A stretch of 64,000 nt of DNA, from positions 992,001 to 1,056,000 of the forward strand of contig NZ_CP127247.1 of the NCBI RefSeq assembly GCF_030285785.1, given 5' to 3'. Below the pieces are notes generated by a model. That model did no database searches. It was not told the DNA's origin and was given only the letters and a program-made list of their open reading frames with translations. Positions 25,762 to 33,500 of the stretch are shown here, in pieces (within the stretch, counting starts at the first letter, position 1; each line of letters starts with the position of its first letter). The translations under genes were made by a program, and so were the position numbers. The DNA is from Parasedimentitalea psychrophila. Lineage in GTDB: Bacteria; Pseudomonadota; Alphaproteobacteria; Rhodobacterales; Rhodobacteraceae.

Positions 25762-26261
25762 ACGTTCAGTCCCGGCATCTGGTGGATCGGGTTTGGGATG
25801 AATCTATCTGGCTCAGAAGTCCAGATTTTGCAGATGTATTCCTAGGGCGTCAGGCCGCTAAGTGTTTTGAGACGACGCGCGTAATTGTAGGCATCAGGGA
25901 AGTCACTGAGATGGCAGCGCAGTTGATCGTGGTTGTCGTAGTGATAACGCTTGACGGTTGCGTCTTTGAGTGTGCGGTTCATTCGCTCGACTTGACCATT
26001 CGTCCAAGGGTGGCTGGGCTTGGCTAGGCGGTGCTCGATCCCGTTTGCAGCGCAGATCAAGTCGAACCTCATAGGCCGGGAATATGGTGTGTTCCGGTTG
26101 CGTGGCTACTCAGAAAATTGGATGCCGCTCGCCATTGGGCTCGAACCAATGGCGCCTTCAATGGCTCGCTCCGTCAGGATTGTGTGGATCTTGTAGGGAA
26201 CAGCGGCCAGCACCTCCTCCAGAAACGCCCAGGCTGTCTTGCGGTTCGCTTTGTCCACAAG
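25758..26261 (-). pseudogene. IS481-family transposase remnant (C-terminal part)
   Basis: Minus-strand translation gives the end of an IS481-type DDE transposase: LVDKANRKTAWAFLEE, KIHTILT, PRNRNT, then ANGIEHRLAKPSHPWTNGQ and VERMNRTLKDATVKRYHYD, LKTLSGLTP, and after a stop EYICKIWTSEPDRF...HQMPGLNV. Faults: TAG at 25842-25844 where Tyr/Phe of LTPYE is expected; TAG replacing the Gln of AEQPRNRN (about 26103); and the catalytic DNG replaced by 15 unrelated residues plus G, a 39-bp net in-frame insertion containing a 9-bp inverted repeat. The N-terminal half is missing, cut off by the IS5 remnant at about 26262. Confidence 0.88.
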
Positions 26262-26972
26262 CCCCATCTACCGAAACAGGGACGTGGTCCGGAACGAAAA
26301 GATGACCGAACCGTCCTGAACGGCATTTTCTATATCTGCGCACCGGTGCCCCTTGGCGCGACCTGTCGGAGCGATATGGTCCGCGTACAACAGTCTATAG
26401 CCGTTATGTTCGATGGGGTGAGCGCGGGGTTTGGCGGGATGCCTTTGAGGCTCCTGCGGTTGAATGCGAGGACGCTCTGATTTCCCCCCTTCACGGCGAT
26501 TGCGGGCAATCACCTATCATGCGGTGGACAGCTTCATCGTCAAGGCGCACCGGACGGCCTCTACGGTTTGAGATCACGGGGGCGCAAACCCATGACAGTA
26601 AAGCGTTCGGCGCCGTCATTGGTTGGCAGAAACAACCCGCTGCAATCGGTGCCGACAAGGCCTATGGATCGGCAGCGATCCGCCAGGCTATCTTAGATGA
26701 AGGCGCTCTGGCGGTGATTCCGTCCAAGTCAAACGCCCGCACCCACATCCCACATCCCACATGATAGCGACATCTACGCAAAACGAAACCTCGTGGAGCG
26801 GTTCTTTTGCAGGGTGAAGGATATGCGCAGGCTGACGACCAGATACGAAAAGCTGAAACGCAACTTCCTTTCCATGGTCCAGCTTTTCGCGATCAGATGC
26901 TGGATCAATTGTGTCCAGAGCCTAACCACCGCAAGCACTCCCGCCGATCGCTGCCGCATCACAGATGCCTGA
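26262..26972 (+). pseudogene. IS5-family transposase remnant
   Basis: Three frames together give an IS5-type transposase lacking its first residues: LPKQGRGPERKDDRTVLNGI (to about 26336), a one-base shift, RTGAPWRDLSERYGPRTTVY...RWGERGVWRDAFEA, MRWTASSSRRTGRPLRFEIT, GADKAYGSAAIRQAI, IPSKSNARTHIPH; then a 7-bp tandem duplication (CACATCC twice, 26744-26757) shifts the frame, after which DSDIYAKRNLVERFF, KDMRRLTTRYEKLKRNFLSM and QLFAIRCWINCVQSL follow to a stop at 26970-26972. Residues between TASSS and RPLRFE are fewer than in intact relatives, so an internal deletion is likely. Confidence 0.88.
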
Positions 26973-26978
26973 CTCTCG

Positions 26979-27175
26979 TTGGGCCTGGCGCCGCGCAAGG
27001 CGCGGCGCAGCCTCCGGCGGAGGTATTTTTAACAAGAAGAAGGTCCACACCGGGAGAGTTCCCCGCCCTGCGGCATGCGGTGAGCCCGGGCTCATGTATC
27101 TGGCGGCTAGACCCGGCCTCGCCGCGCTTGGCGCGGCGCCGGGCCCAACGGGAAGCGGGCCGTAAGGCCCAATGA
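26979..27175. repeat. Mosaic intergenic repeat block
   Basis: No gene. Two near-identical copies of about 30 bp (GTTGGGCCTGGCGCCGCGC at 26979-26997 onward; its inverted partner at 27118-27149) face each other. Each contains a GC hairpin: GCGCCGCGC-AAG-GCGCGGCGC (26988-27008) and GCCGCGC-TTG-GCGCGGC (27121-27137). Between them is a terminator-like CCTCC-GGC-GGAGG plus TATTTTT and AACAAGAAGAAG (27011-27042), the same box as at 17717-17737. Confidence 0.7.
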
Positions 27176-27192
27176 CGGGCGGGAGGTCCGGC

Positions 27193-28446
27193 CTAAAGGG
27201 CAAAGCTGCTGTAGGGCAGAAAGCGCACCAGATCTCCCGGCTGTATATCAACCGCCCCCTCGCCCAGTTCCACCAGCCCCTCGGCCCAGCTGAGACCGCT
27301 GATGCGGCCAGATCCTTCGGAGGCGAAGGTCTCGACCCGGCCCTGTCGGATGCGCGCGCGCAGGTATTCGCGGCGGCCCGGTTTCTTGCGTTTCGCAAAT
27401 CCGGCGGCCACCGCAAAGCCCAGCGGCTCGGCCCAGCCGGCCCCGGCCATCAGTCCCAGCGCCGGGCGCGCAAAGATCAGGGTGCAGACCAGCGCCGCCA
27501 CCGGATTGCCCGGCAAGCCAAAGATCGGCGTGCCCTCCCACATGCCCAGCGCCAGCGGACGGCCGGGTTTCAGCGCGATGCGCCAGTGCTGGATCGCGCC
27601 TTTTTCGGTCAACAGCGCCGAAACATGATCCTCATCCCCCGCCGAGGCGCCGCCGCTGGTCACAATGACATCAACATCAGCCGCCGCGCTGTTCAGTCGC
27701 GCCTCAAGCGCATCCCGGTCATCGCCAACCCGCCCCAAATCCACCGCGGCAAAGCCCATCTGCCCTAGCAGCCCCAGCAGCATCGGCCGGTTGGCGTCGT
27801 AGATCTGGCCTGCCCCGGCGGCTTGCCCCACCTCGACCAGCTCGTCGCCGGTGGAGAGCACCCCAACCCGCAACTGTTGGCGTAGCGGCAGTTGCGACAG
27901 GCCGGTGGCCGCCGCCAGCGCCAGATCAGCGGGGGTGACAACCCGGCCCTGGGCAAAGACAACATCCGAGGCGGTGACATCCTCTCCGGCACGGCGGGCA
28001 TTGGCGCCTTTTTTCAGCGAGCCGTGAAAGGCAATCTGGTGGCCATCACAATTGACATCTTCCTCGAGGATCACCGTATCGACCCCCTGCGGCAGCGGCG
28101 CGCCGGTCAGCACCCGGATCGCCGATCCTGCGGGTACGGTACCGTCAAAGGGGATGCCCGCCGCCGCCCGCCCCTTGATCAGCGGCAGCAGCTGCGGCCC
28201 CTCGGGGATGGGACCGGCAAAGCCATAGCCATCCACCGCCGTATTGGCCAGCGGCGGGTTCGAGCGCAGAGCGGTGACATCCGCCGCCAGCACCCGTCCC
28301 AGAGCCTGATCCAGCGGCAGCATCTCGGCGGCGGTGACCGGTGAGAGGCGCTGGCGCAGGCTGGCCAGAGCCTCAGCCACCGGGGTCCAGTGGGTGCCTG
28401 CGGGCAGCGCAAAACAATCATTGCGCAGGGGCGGTGGTTTGATCAT
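27193..28446 (-). CDS. moeA: Molybdopterin molybdenumtransferase MoeA
   Basis: Inserts molybdate into adenylylated molybdopterin. At 417 residues it carries the MoeA N-terminal linker and PVTAAEMLPLDQALGRVLA, the NTAVDGYGF motif (about 70-78), the MogA-like domain with VLSTGDELVE and VIVTSGGASAGDED, and GLPGNPVAALV. Its ATG overlaps the mobB stop (ATGA). It is the last gene of fdhD > mobA > mobB > moeA. Confidence 0.95.
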   Translation of the reverse strand: MIKPPPLRNDCFALPAGTHWTPVAEALASLRQRLSPVTAAEMLPLDQALGRVLAADVTALRSNPPLANTAVDGYGFAGPIPEGPQLLPLIKGRAAAGIPFDGTVPAGSAIRVLTGAPLPQGVDTVILEEDVNCDGHQIAFHGSLKKGANARRAGEDVTASDVVFAQGRVVTPADLALAAATGLSQLPLRQQLRVGVLSTGDELVEVGQAAGAGQIYDANRPMLLGLLGQMGFAAVDLGRVGDDRDALEARLNSAAADVDVIVTSGGASAGDEDHVSALLTEKGAIQHWRIALKPGRPLALGMWEGTPIFGLPGNPVAALVCTLIFARPALGLMAGAGWAEPLGFAVAAGFAKRKKPGRREYLRARIRQGRVETFASEGSGRISGLSWAEGLVELGEGAVDIQPGDLVRFLPYSSFAL

Positions 28447-28952
28447 TGTGATGTCCCGTTTGTTAGGCCCAGCTCCGCCAAGATGAAGTTGGCAATTGCG
28501 GCGGTGTCGTTCAGGTCAAACAGCGGGCGGTCCAGATCAAGTGGGACATCGCTGGCCACCGCGTGGATTGTGGCATCATCCAAAGCAATGAGAGGCTGGG
28601 CCGCCACCTGGCGATGCGCCTCGATCTTGGGGTGGGCCTCGCGCTTGTAGCCTTCGATCAGCACCAGATCGACCGGCGTCAGCCTCGTCAGCAGTTGATC
28701 CAGCGAAGGTTCATCTGCACCGCGCAATTCCTGCATGATCGCCACCCGCTGGCGCGAGGCCAGGATCACCTCAGACGCGCCCGCCTGGCGATGCCGGTGA
28801 CTGTCGGTGCCGGGCTGATCCACATCCGTGGAGTGATGCGCGTGTTTGATGGTTGAAACACTGAAGCCCCGGGTGATGAAATCTGCCACCAGACGTTCCA
28901 TCAGCCCGGTCTTGCCGCAGTTTTTCCAGCCGGTGATTCCGTAAATATTCAT
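28443..28952 (-). CDS. mobB: Molybdopterin-guanine dinucleotide biosynthesis protein MobB
   Basis: GTP-binding adaptor that assists MobA. At 169 residues it shows the Walker A GWKNCGKTGL at residues 8-17, STIKHAHHSTDVDQPGTDS with the conserved H and D residues, and LVLIEGYK. It overlaps mobA upstream and moeA downstream by four bases each. Confidence 0.94.
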   Translation of the reverse strand: MNIYGITGWKNCGKTGLMERLVADFITRGFSVSTIKHAHHSTDVDQPGTDSHRHRQAGASEVILASRQRVAIMQELRGADEPSLDQLLTRLTPVDLVLIEGYKREAHPKIEAHRQVAAQPLIALDDATIHAVASDVPLDLDRPLFDLNDTAAIANFILAELGLTNGTSQ

Positions 28953-29569
28953 GAGTGCTCGACCAGCATAGCCTCGGCCTTACTCAGGTCTTCGGGGCGG
29001 TTGATGTTAAAGAAGGGATCATAGTCCCAGTTGGGGAACATGGCATCCGCGGCGCCGTGGCGATTGGTCCATAGCACCACCTTGCGCATGCCACCGTTCA
29101 GGGCAGCGCGCAGGTCTTCGCGCAGCGCCACCGGCCACAGGCCAAAGGTCGGCTGTCGCAGAGTGCCGCGCTCCGGGTCCGGGGTGGCGGCGAGGGCGAT
29201 AGTGGTACCGTCCAGTTTGGCGGCGAGTTGCAGCACCTCGACCAGATCCGGCGGGAAAAACGGCGTGTCGGCGGCGGCGGTGACGATACTGTCCGCCCCC
29301 TGCCCGGCGGCATAGTCCAGCCCGGCCAGCACCCCGGCCAGCGGTCCGGCATAGCCGTCGATACTGTCCGCCAGCACCGGCAGGCCGAAGTCGGCAAACC
29401 GCTTGGGATCGCCATTGGCGTTAAGGGCGATGCCGTCGACCTGCGGCTGTAGCCGCTCGATCACCCGGGTCAGCAGGGTCTGGCCGCCCAGTTGCAACAG
29501 CCCCTTGTCGCCGCCGCCCATGCGGGTGGCGAGGCCCCCGGCCAGAATTATGCCCATGGGTTTGGTCAT
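28949..29569 (-). CDS. mobA: Molybdenum cofactor guanylyltransferase MobA
   Basis: Transfers GMP from GTP to Mo-molybdopterin, forming the bis-MGD type cofactor. At 206 residues: nucleotide-binding LAGGLATRMGGGDKGLLQLG near the N-terminus, DSIDGYAGPLAG, and TAAADTPFFPPDL with the metal-binding Asp. It is separated from fdhD by 75 bp containing the twin-palindrome repeat. Confidence 0.94.
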   Translation of the reverse strand: MTKPMGIILAGGLATRMGGGDKGLLQLGGQTLLTRVIERLQPQVDGIALNANGDPKRFADFGLPVLADSIDGYAGPLAGVLAGLDYAAGQGADSIVTAAADTPFFPPDLVEVLQLAAKLDGTTIALAATPDPERGTLRQPTFGLWPVALREDLRAALNGGMRKVVLWTNRHGAADAMFPNWDYDPFFNINRPEDLSKAEAMLVEHS

Positions 29570-29592
29570 AAATGCTCTCTTTCATCATAATC

Positions 29593-29635
29593 CGGAAAAT
29601 TCGAATTTTCCGACTCGAATTCTTCGAAGAATTCG
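29593..29635 (+). repeat. Twin palindrome repeat, copy 2
   Basis: CGGAAAATTCGAATTTTCCG (29593-29612) is identical to 8179-8198; it is followed by CGAATTCTTCGAAGAATTCG (29616-29635), a second perfect 20-bp palindrome. It lies between the fdhD stop and the mobA start, where it could modulate read-through within the operon. Confidence 0.85.
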
Positions 29636-29644
29636 GACATTGCC

Positions 29645-30553
29645 TTAACGATCCGCACTCTTGCGCCGGTGCTTGCCATCTTCGACCGACACCGTCGCCG
29701 GATCCACATCCCGCTCTAGCCGGGCGTCGCCTGCCAGACAGACAAACCGCTGGCCGCGCATGCGACCAATCAGGGTCAGGCCAACCTCGCGGGCAATCTC
29801 CACCCCCCAAGCGGTAAAGCCGGAGCGTGAGGCCAGCACCGGGATGCCCATCATCGCCGTCTTGATCACCATTTCCGAGGTCAGACGCCCGGTAGTATAC
29901 ATGATCTTATCCGCAGCCGTGGCGCCTTCCGACACCATCCAGCCGGCGATCTTGTCCACCGCATTATGGCGGCCCACGTCCTCCATATAGACCAGCGGGT
30001 GGTCTTGCTGGCACAGCACCGAGCCATGGATGGCGCCGGCCTCAAGATACAGCGAAGGCGTGCGGTTGATCTTGCTGGCCAGCGTATACAGCCACGAGGT
30101 CTTGACCGGAGTGGCGGGCAGGCGGACATCCTCCAGCCCCTCCATCATGTCGCCAAACACCGTGCCCACCGCACAGCCCGAGGTGCGGGTCTTTTTCTTC
30201 AGCTTGTCCTCGTAACTGGTCTGAATCTCGGTGCGCACCACGACGGTTTCCAGCTCTTCGTCATAGTCGACGCCGGTGATCACATCATCGTCGCGCAGCA
30301 TCCGTTGATTGCGCAGGAATCCCAGCGCCAGATATTCGGGGTAATCGCCAATGGTCATCGCGGTGACGATTTCCTGACTGTTCAGATAGATCGTCAGCGG
30401 CCTCTCCTCGACCACCGAAATCTGGCTGGCTTCGCCGTTGTGATCAACACCGGCGACAGCGCGGGTCAGCCGCGAGTTCCGCGGATTGGGCGCGATCAGA
30501 TAGTCTGCCGTGTCGAATGTTTTGGGCAATTGCAACTCTCCCGGATCAGCCAT
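29645..30553 (-). CDS. fdhD: Formate dehydrogenase accessory sulfurtransferase FdhD
   Basis: Transfers sulfur from IscS to the bis-MGD cofactor of formate dehydrogenase. At 302 residues it has the sulfur-carrying Cys at 127 in SGCAVGT (a single Cys, where E. coli has CxxC), YPEYLALGFL, the cofactor-binding DVGRHNAVDK, and GRLTSEMVIK. No formate dehydrogenase structural gene lies in the window, so its target is elsewhere. It heads the molybdenum-cofactor run and is divergent from azlC. Confidence 0.94.
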   Translation of the reverse strand: MADPGELQLPKTFDTADYLIAPNPRNSRLTRAVAGVDHNGEASQISVVEERPLTIYLNSQEIVTAMTIGDYPEYLALGFLRNQRMLRDDDVITGVDYDEELETVVVRTEIQTSYEDKLKKKTRTSGCAVGTVFGDMMEGLEDVRLPATPVKTSWLYTLASKINRTPSLYLEAGAIHGSVLCQQDHPLVYMEDVGRHNAVDKIAGWMVSEGATAADKIMYTTGRLTSEMVIKTAMMGIPVLASRSGFTAWGVEIAREVGLTLIGRMRGQRFVCLAGDARLERDVDPATVSVEDGKHRRKSADR

Positions 30554-30583
30554 AGGTCTGTGGCTTCAGACTAGGATCAAGCC

Positions 30584-31312
30584 ATGCCATGCACCACCAC
30601 CAAATCCGCCTTTTGGAGGGGATTTCGGGACAGCGCGCCGTTCATTTTGATTGCCGGCCCCTTTGGGCTGCTGTTTGGCGTCCTGGCGGCCGAAGCGGGA
30701 CTAAATGTGCTGGAGGCCTTTGCCTTCTCGCTGGCGGTATTTGCCGGCGCCGCACAGTTCACCGCTTTGCAACTGATGCAGGAACAGGCGCCTACACTCA
30801 TCGTTCTGGTGTCGGCCTTGGCGGTCAATTTGCGGATGGCGATGTATTCCGCCTCGCTGACGCCTTATCTGGGGGCTGCGCCGCTGTGGCAACGCGCCTT
30901 TGCCGCGTATTTTCTGGTGGATCAGTCTTATGCGCTGTCGATCGCCAAATTTGAGACCAACCCCGAGATGACCACGCCGCAGCGCATGGCCTATTTTTTC
31001 GGCGCCAGTGGCATCGTGACGCCGCTGTGGATGGGCGCCACCATTGTCGGCGCGCTGATTGGCTCGCAGGTTCCCGAGAGCTGGGGCTTGGATTTCGTGT
31101 TGCCGCTGGCCTTTCTGGCGATGATCGGGCCGATGCTGCGCACCCCGGCGCATCTGGCTGCCTGCTTTGCCGCTGTTGTCACCGCCTTGCTGGCGGCCGG
31201 CCTGCCGTACAACTTTGGCCTGATTGTTGCCGGGTTGACCGGCATGAGTGTCGGGGCTCAGACTGAGCTCTGGGTGGAGCGATACAAGATGCAGAAGGAT
31301 ATCGTCAGATGA
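30584..31312 (+). CDS. azlC: AzlC-family branched-chain amino acid exporter, large subunit
   Basis: A 242-residue inner-membrane protein with about eight hydrophobic segments. The family pattern GFRDSAPFILIAGPFGLLFG is near the N-terminus, then AGAAQFTALQL and LAVNLRMAMYSASL. With its small partner it exports branched-chain amino acids or analogues such as azaleucine. The ATG at 30584 is used; ATG 30589 is out of frame. It overlaps the azlD start by four bases. Confidence 0.9.
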   Translation: MPCTTTKSAFWRGFRDSAPFILIAGPFGLLFGVLAAEAGLNVLEAFAFSLAVFAGAAQFTALQLMQEQAPTLIVLVSALAVNLRMAMYSASLTPYLGAAPLWQRAFAAYFLVDQSYALSIAKFETNPEMTTPQRMAYFFGASGIVTPLWMGATIVGALIGSQVPESWGLDFVLPLAFLAMIGPMLRTPAHLAACFAAVVTALLAAGLPYNFGLIVAGLTGMSVGAQTELWVERYKMQKDIVR

Positions 31313-31641
31313 GCCAGTTTGATAGCCTGACGCTGTGGACGGTGATCCTTGGTCTTGCCCTGGGCAGTTTCACCCTGCGGTTCGCCTTTTTGGCGCTGAT
31401 GGGAGACCGCGCCCTGCCGGCCTGGCTGATGCGGCACCTGCGTTACACGGCGGTGGCCATTCTACCTGCCTTGGTGACGCCACTGGTGGTCTGGCCATCC
31501 GCCACCAACGGGTCGCTCAGCCTGCCGCATTTGGCTGCGGCGCTGATTGCACTGGCGGTGGGATATCTCAGCAAAAATATTTTCGCTGCCATGGGCACAG
31601 GAGCATTGGCGCTTTATGGACTTACTGTCCTGATCGGGTGA
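31309..31641 (+). CDS. azlD: AzlD-family exporter small subunit
   Basis: A 110-residue membrane protein with four hydrophobic helices and the AzlD pattern FTLRFAFLALMGDRALPAWL. It pairs with AzlC, to which it is coupled by ATGA. Confidence 0.9.
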   Translation: MSQFDSLTLWTVILGLALGSFTLRFAFLALMGDRALPAWLMRHLRYTAVAILPALVTPLVVWPSATNGSLSLPHLAAALIALAVGYLSKNIFAAMGTGALALYGLTVLIG

Positions 31642-31719
31642 TCTGAGATCGGAGGGTTGGCAGACCGTCAGCGAGGTACTACCGTTGTTAAACAATCCAC
31701 TGAAAAGAGGAGGCCAACT

Positions 31720-31998
31720 ATGCAAAACAGAGCAAAACGAACCGCATTGATGATCGTATTTGTCGTTGCCCTGCCCGCAAATGCGCTGCTGGCCGAGGTG
31801 GTGACAGAAACCACGACAACCACCGCGCCAGACGGCACCGAGACCACCACAGTCGTGACAACAGAGACCAATCCTGAACAGAGCAATAGCACGACCGTAG
31901 AACCCTGCGCCGTGGGGCCAACCTGCGCCACCGGAACCATCCGCAGGTCAGATCGGCGTCAAGACAGGCGTACGGGCAACCCGCGTATCAACAACTGA
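31720..31998 (+). CDS. Small secreted Thr-rich protein
   Basis: A 92-residue product with a signal peptide (residues about 1-25, ending NALLA), then a Thr/Glu/Val-rich stretch (TETTTTTAPDGTETTTVVTT), two cysteines in EPCAVGPTC, and a basic tail. AGAGGAGG precedes the ATG at 31720 by seven bases. It is probably periplasmic or secreted. No family recognised. Confidence 0.65.
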   Translation: MQNRAKRTALMIVFVVALPANALLAEVVTETTTTTAPDGTETTTVVTTETNPEQSNSTTVEPCAVGPTCATGTIRRSDRRQDRRTGNPRINN

Positions 31999-32004
31999 AC
32001 ATCT

Positions 32005-32029
32005 TGGTGGCCTATCTAGCTGGCCACCA
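32005..32029. terminator. Hairpin between convergent genes
   Basis: TGGTGGCC (32005-32012), 9-nt loop, GGCCACCA (32022-32029), centred in the 45-bp gap between two stop codons. No T-run is present, so terminator function is inferred from position. Confidence 0.5.
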
Positions 32030-32043
32030 TCCGATTTGAAGCG

Positions 32044-32664
32044 TCAGCCGTTCAGCGCGGCATTGCCCCGGGCCAGACCGTCCTGCAGATCATCACTGTC
32101 AGATTCATAGTATTTTTTGGTCACAACCCCTGGCAGCGCACCAAAACTATCGGAGAGTTTCACCGGATAGAAGGTCTGGTTGACCTGTTCGAATCCGGGG
32201 ACACCCGCCAGCAGCGAGGCGGTGGATTTGGCGCAGAAGGCACCGGAGACCCGGCCCGTCGCCCTAGCCCGCTGATAGGCGATCTCGGCCTGTTCCGGGG
32301 TCACTTCAACGGTTTGAATGACCACATGAAAAGTGCTGCGGGCATGGCCGCCACGATAGGCTTTTTCGACCCCCGGGGTGATGCCAAAGAGAACATCGTC
32401 AACTTCGGGCACAACATCGGCATAAAACGACCCGGCAGGGTCAAATATCACCCGCTCGGATGCGTTGATCATCAGCGAAGTATGACCGCCCTGGCCGCTG
32501 CGGTTGTTAACCATGGTAAACAGCGTCAGGGTGCTGGGGCCCGGCGCGCGGTACGACACCGCCGCCAAGGTGGCGGCATCCGCATTGGGCTGTGGCTGAT
32601 CGGCGCAACCGCCCAACAGAGTCACCGCCAAAAGCGATGAGGTCAAAGCTGTAAAAATACGCAC
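32044..32664 (-). CDS. Lipoprotein, possible permuted papain-like (NlpC/P60-type) fold
   Basis: A 206-residue lipoprotein with lipobox LGGC (Cys20). The mature part has H61 in GQGGHTSLMINASE followed by FDPAGSF, and C144 in SGAFCAKSTASLL. His before Cys, each on such a segment, is the order in circularly permuted papain-like enzymes (YiiX/LRAT type); that is an inference. The start is GTG at 32664 after GGAG; an upstream ATG would add a non-lipoprotein extension. It lies 13 bp after the cytochrome oxidase subunit IV gene. Confidence 0.7.
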   Translation of the reverse strand: MRIFTALTSSLLAVTLLGGCADQPQPNADAATLAAVSYRAPGPSTLTLFTMVNNRSGQGGHTSLMINASERVIFDPAGSFYADVVPEVDDVLFGITPGVEKAYRGGHARSTFHVVIQTVEVTPEQAEIAYQRARATGRVSGAFCAKSTASLLAGVPGFEQVNQTFYPVKLSDSFGALPGVVTKKYYESDSDDLQDGLARGNAALNG

Positions 32665-32677
32665 CGGGAGCTCCAGA

Positions 32678-32812
32678 TCAGGTCGCGAAGATGGCCAGGA
32701 ACACGGCCAGAACAATCATCGCAACGCAAAAGCGGCTGACGAAGGTCATAAATCCGGAGTAAACGTTTTCCTGGACCGTTGTGTCCATCGTTCCGTGCTG
32801 GTGATCTGCCAT
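32678..32812 (-). CDS. aa3-type cytochrome c oxidase subunit IV
   Basis: A 44-residue single-helix protein starting MADHQHGTMDTT and ending VLAVFLAIFAT, matching the bacterial COX4_pro_2 family found in Paracoccus/Rhodobacter aa3 oxidases. The ATG at 32812 is preceded by AGGA. The other oxidase subunits are not nearby, as is usual. Confidence 0.88.
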   Translation of the reverse strand: MADHQHGTMDTTVQENVYSGFMTFVSRFCVAMIVLAVFLAIFAT

Positions 32813-32906
32813 GGGTAATATCCTATTCGCGTGCATTTCACTTTGAATATCGCAAATAAAAAAGCCTGTCACCACGTCATTGCGGCGCAGGGCCACAGAA
32901 ACGGCG

Positions 32907-33500
32907 TTAATTGCCGCTCCAACAAGCATCATAGCCATAGCCCCAGCGCCAGCTCAGCCCGCTGCAGGGCCCGCCGCCAAATCGCACCGAGTAATACATG
33001 CTGCCCGCCAGCAGTTCATAGGCCTCGGCCACCTGCGCCGGGCTGACCCCATAGACCACCGCCAACTCGGCTTGACGGGCCTGTCCGGTCTCGGTGACAC
33101 AGAGCTGCAACGCCCGGTCAGCTGCCAGTCGCGCCGCATAGCTGTCGGCGGCCACCTGCGCCGCACCGGCCTGGTGATAGGCCCGGTCATGACTGACACA
33201 ACAGGTTTCAAACGGCGGCTGTTGCTGGTGGTCGCGGGCGAATTGTGGCCAATAGGCTGCAACCGCCTGCCAGGTGCTGGACAGGCCACCGCTACAGCCA
33301 TCGGTGGTAAAGGGATTAGCCGCCCCGGCTTTTGCCACCTGCACCATCAGCGCCTCATGCGCCTTCAGCTCCAGCCCGCGACCCAACTGGTCCCAGGCCT
33401 GAGCCGGGGCCGGTGCTTCCTGAGCCGGGGCTGGGCTGAACCACAGCGCCAACAGTACCGCCATCACAGAGCAGAGGCGCAATGACCTAGGGGCTGACAT
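32907..33500 (-). CDS. Secreted phospholipase A2-like protein
   Basis: A 197-residue protein with a signal peptide (about 1-26, ending APAQ). Motifs resemble secreted PLA2: TDGCSGG at 66-72 (Ca-loop position), CCVSHDRAYH at 100-109 with the catalytic HD pair H104-D105, and ADRALQLC at 127-134, aligning with the PLA2 helix DRAAxxC that supplies the second Asp. Six cysteines could form disulfides. Its start lies within the 3' end of the glycerophosphodiesterase gene (14-bp overlap), suggesting joint phospholipid turnover. Enzyme activity is inferred. Confidence 0.7.
   Translation of the reverse strand: MSAPRSLRLCSVMAVLLALWFSPAPAQEAPAPAQAWDQLGRGLELKAHEALMVQVAKAGAANPFTTDGCSGGLSSTWQAVAAYWPQFARDHQQQPPFETCCVSHDRAYHQAGAAQVAADSYAARLAADRALQLCVTETGQARQAELAVVYGVSPAQVAEAYELLAGSMYYSVRFGGGPCSGLSWRWGYGYDACWSGN

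Noticed and set aside
26120-26150. T-arm-like hairpin (ATTGG-TTCGAGC-CCAAT) considered as a tRNA gene
   Set aside because: No D-arm, anticodon arm or acceptor stem can be folded around it.
25762-27192. Region considered as a genomic island or a working transposon
   Set aside because: Both transposases are broken by frameshifts, stops and deletions, and no cargo genes or flanking repeats were seen.
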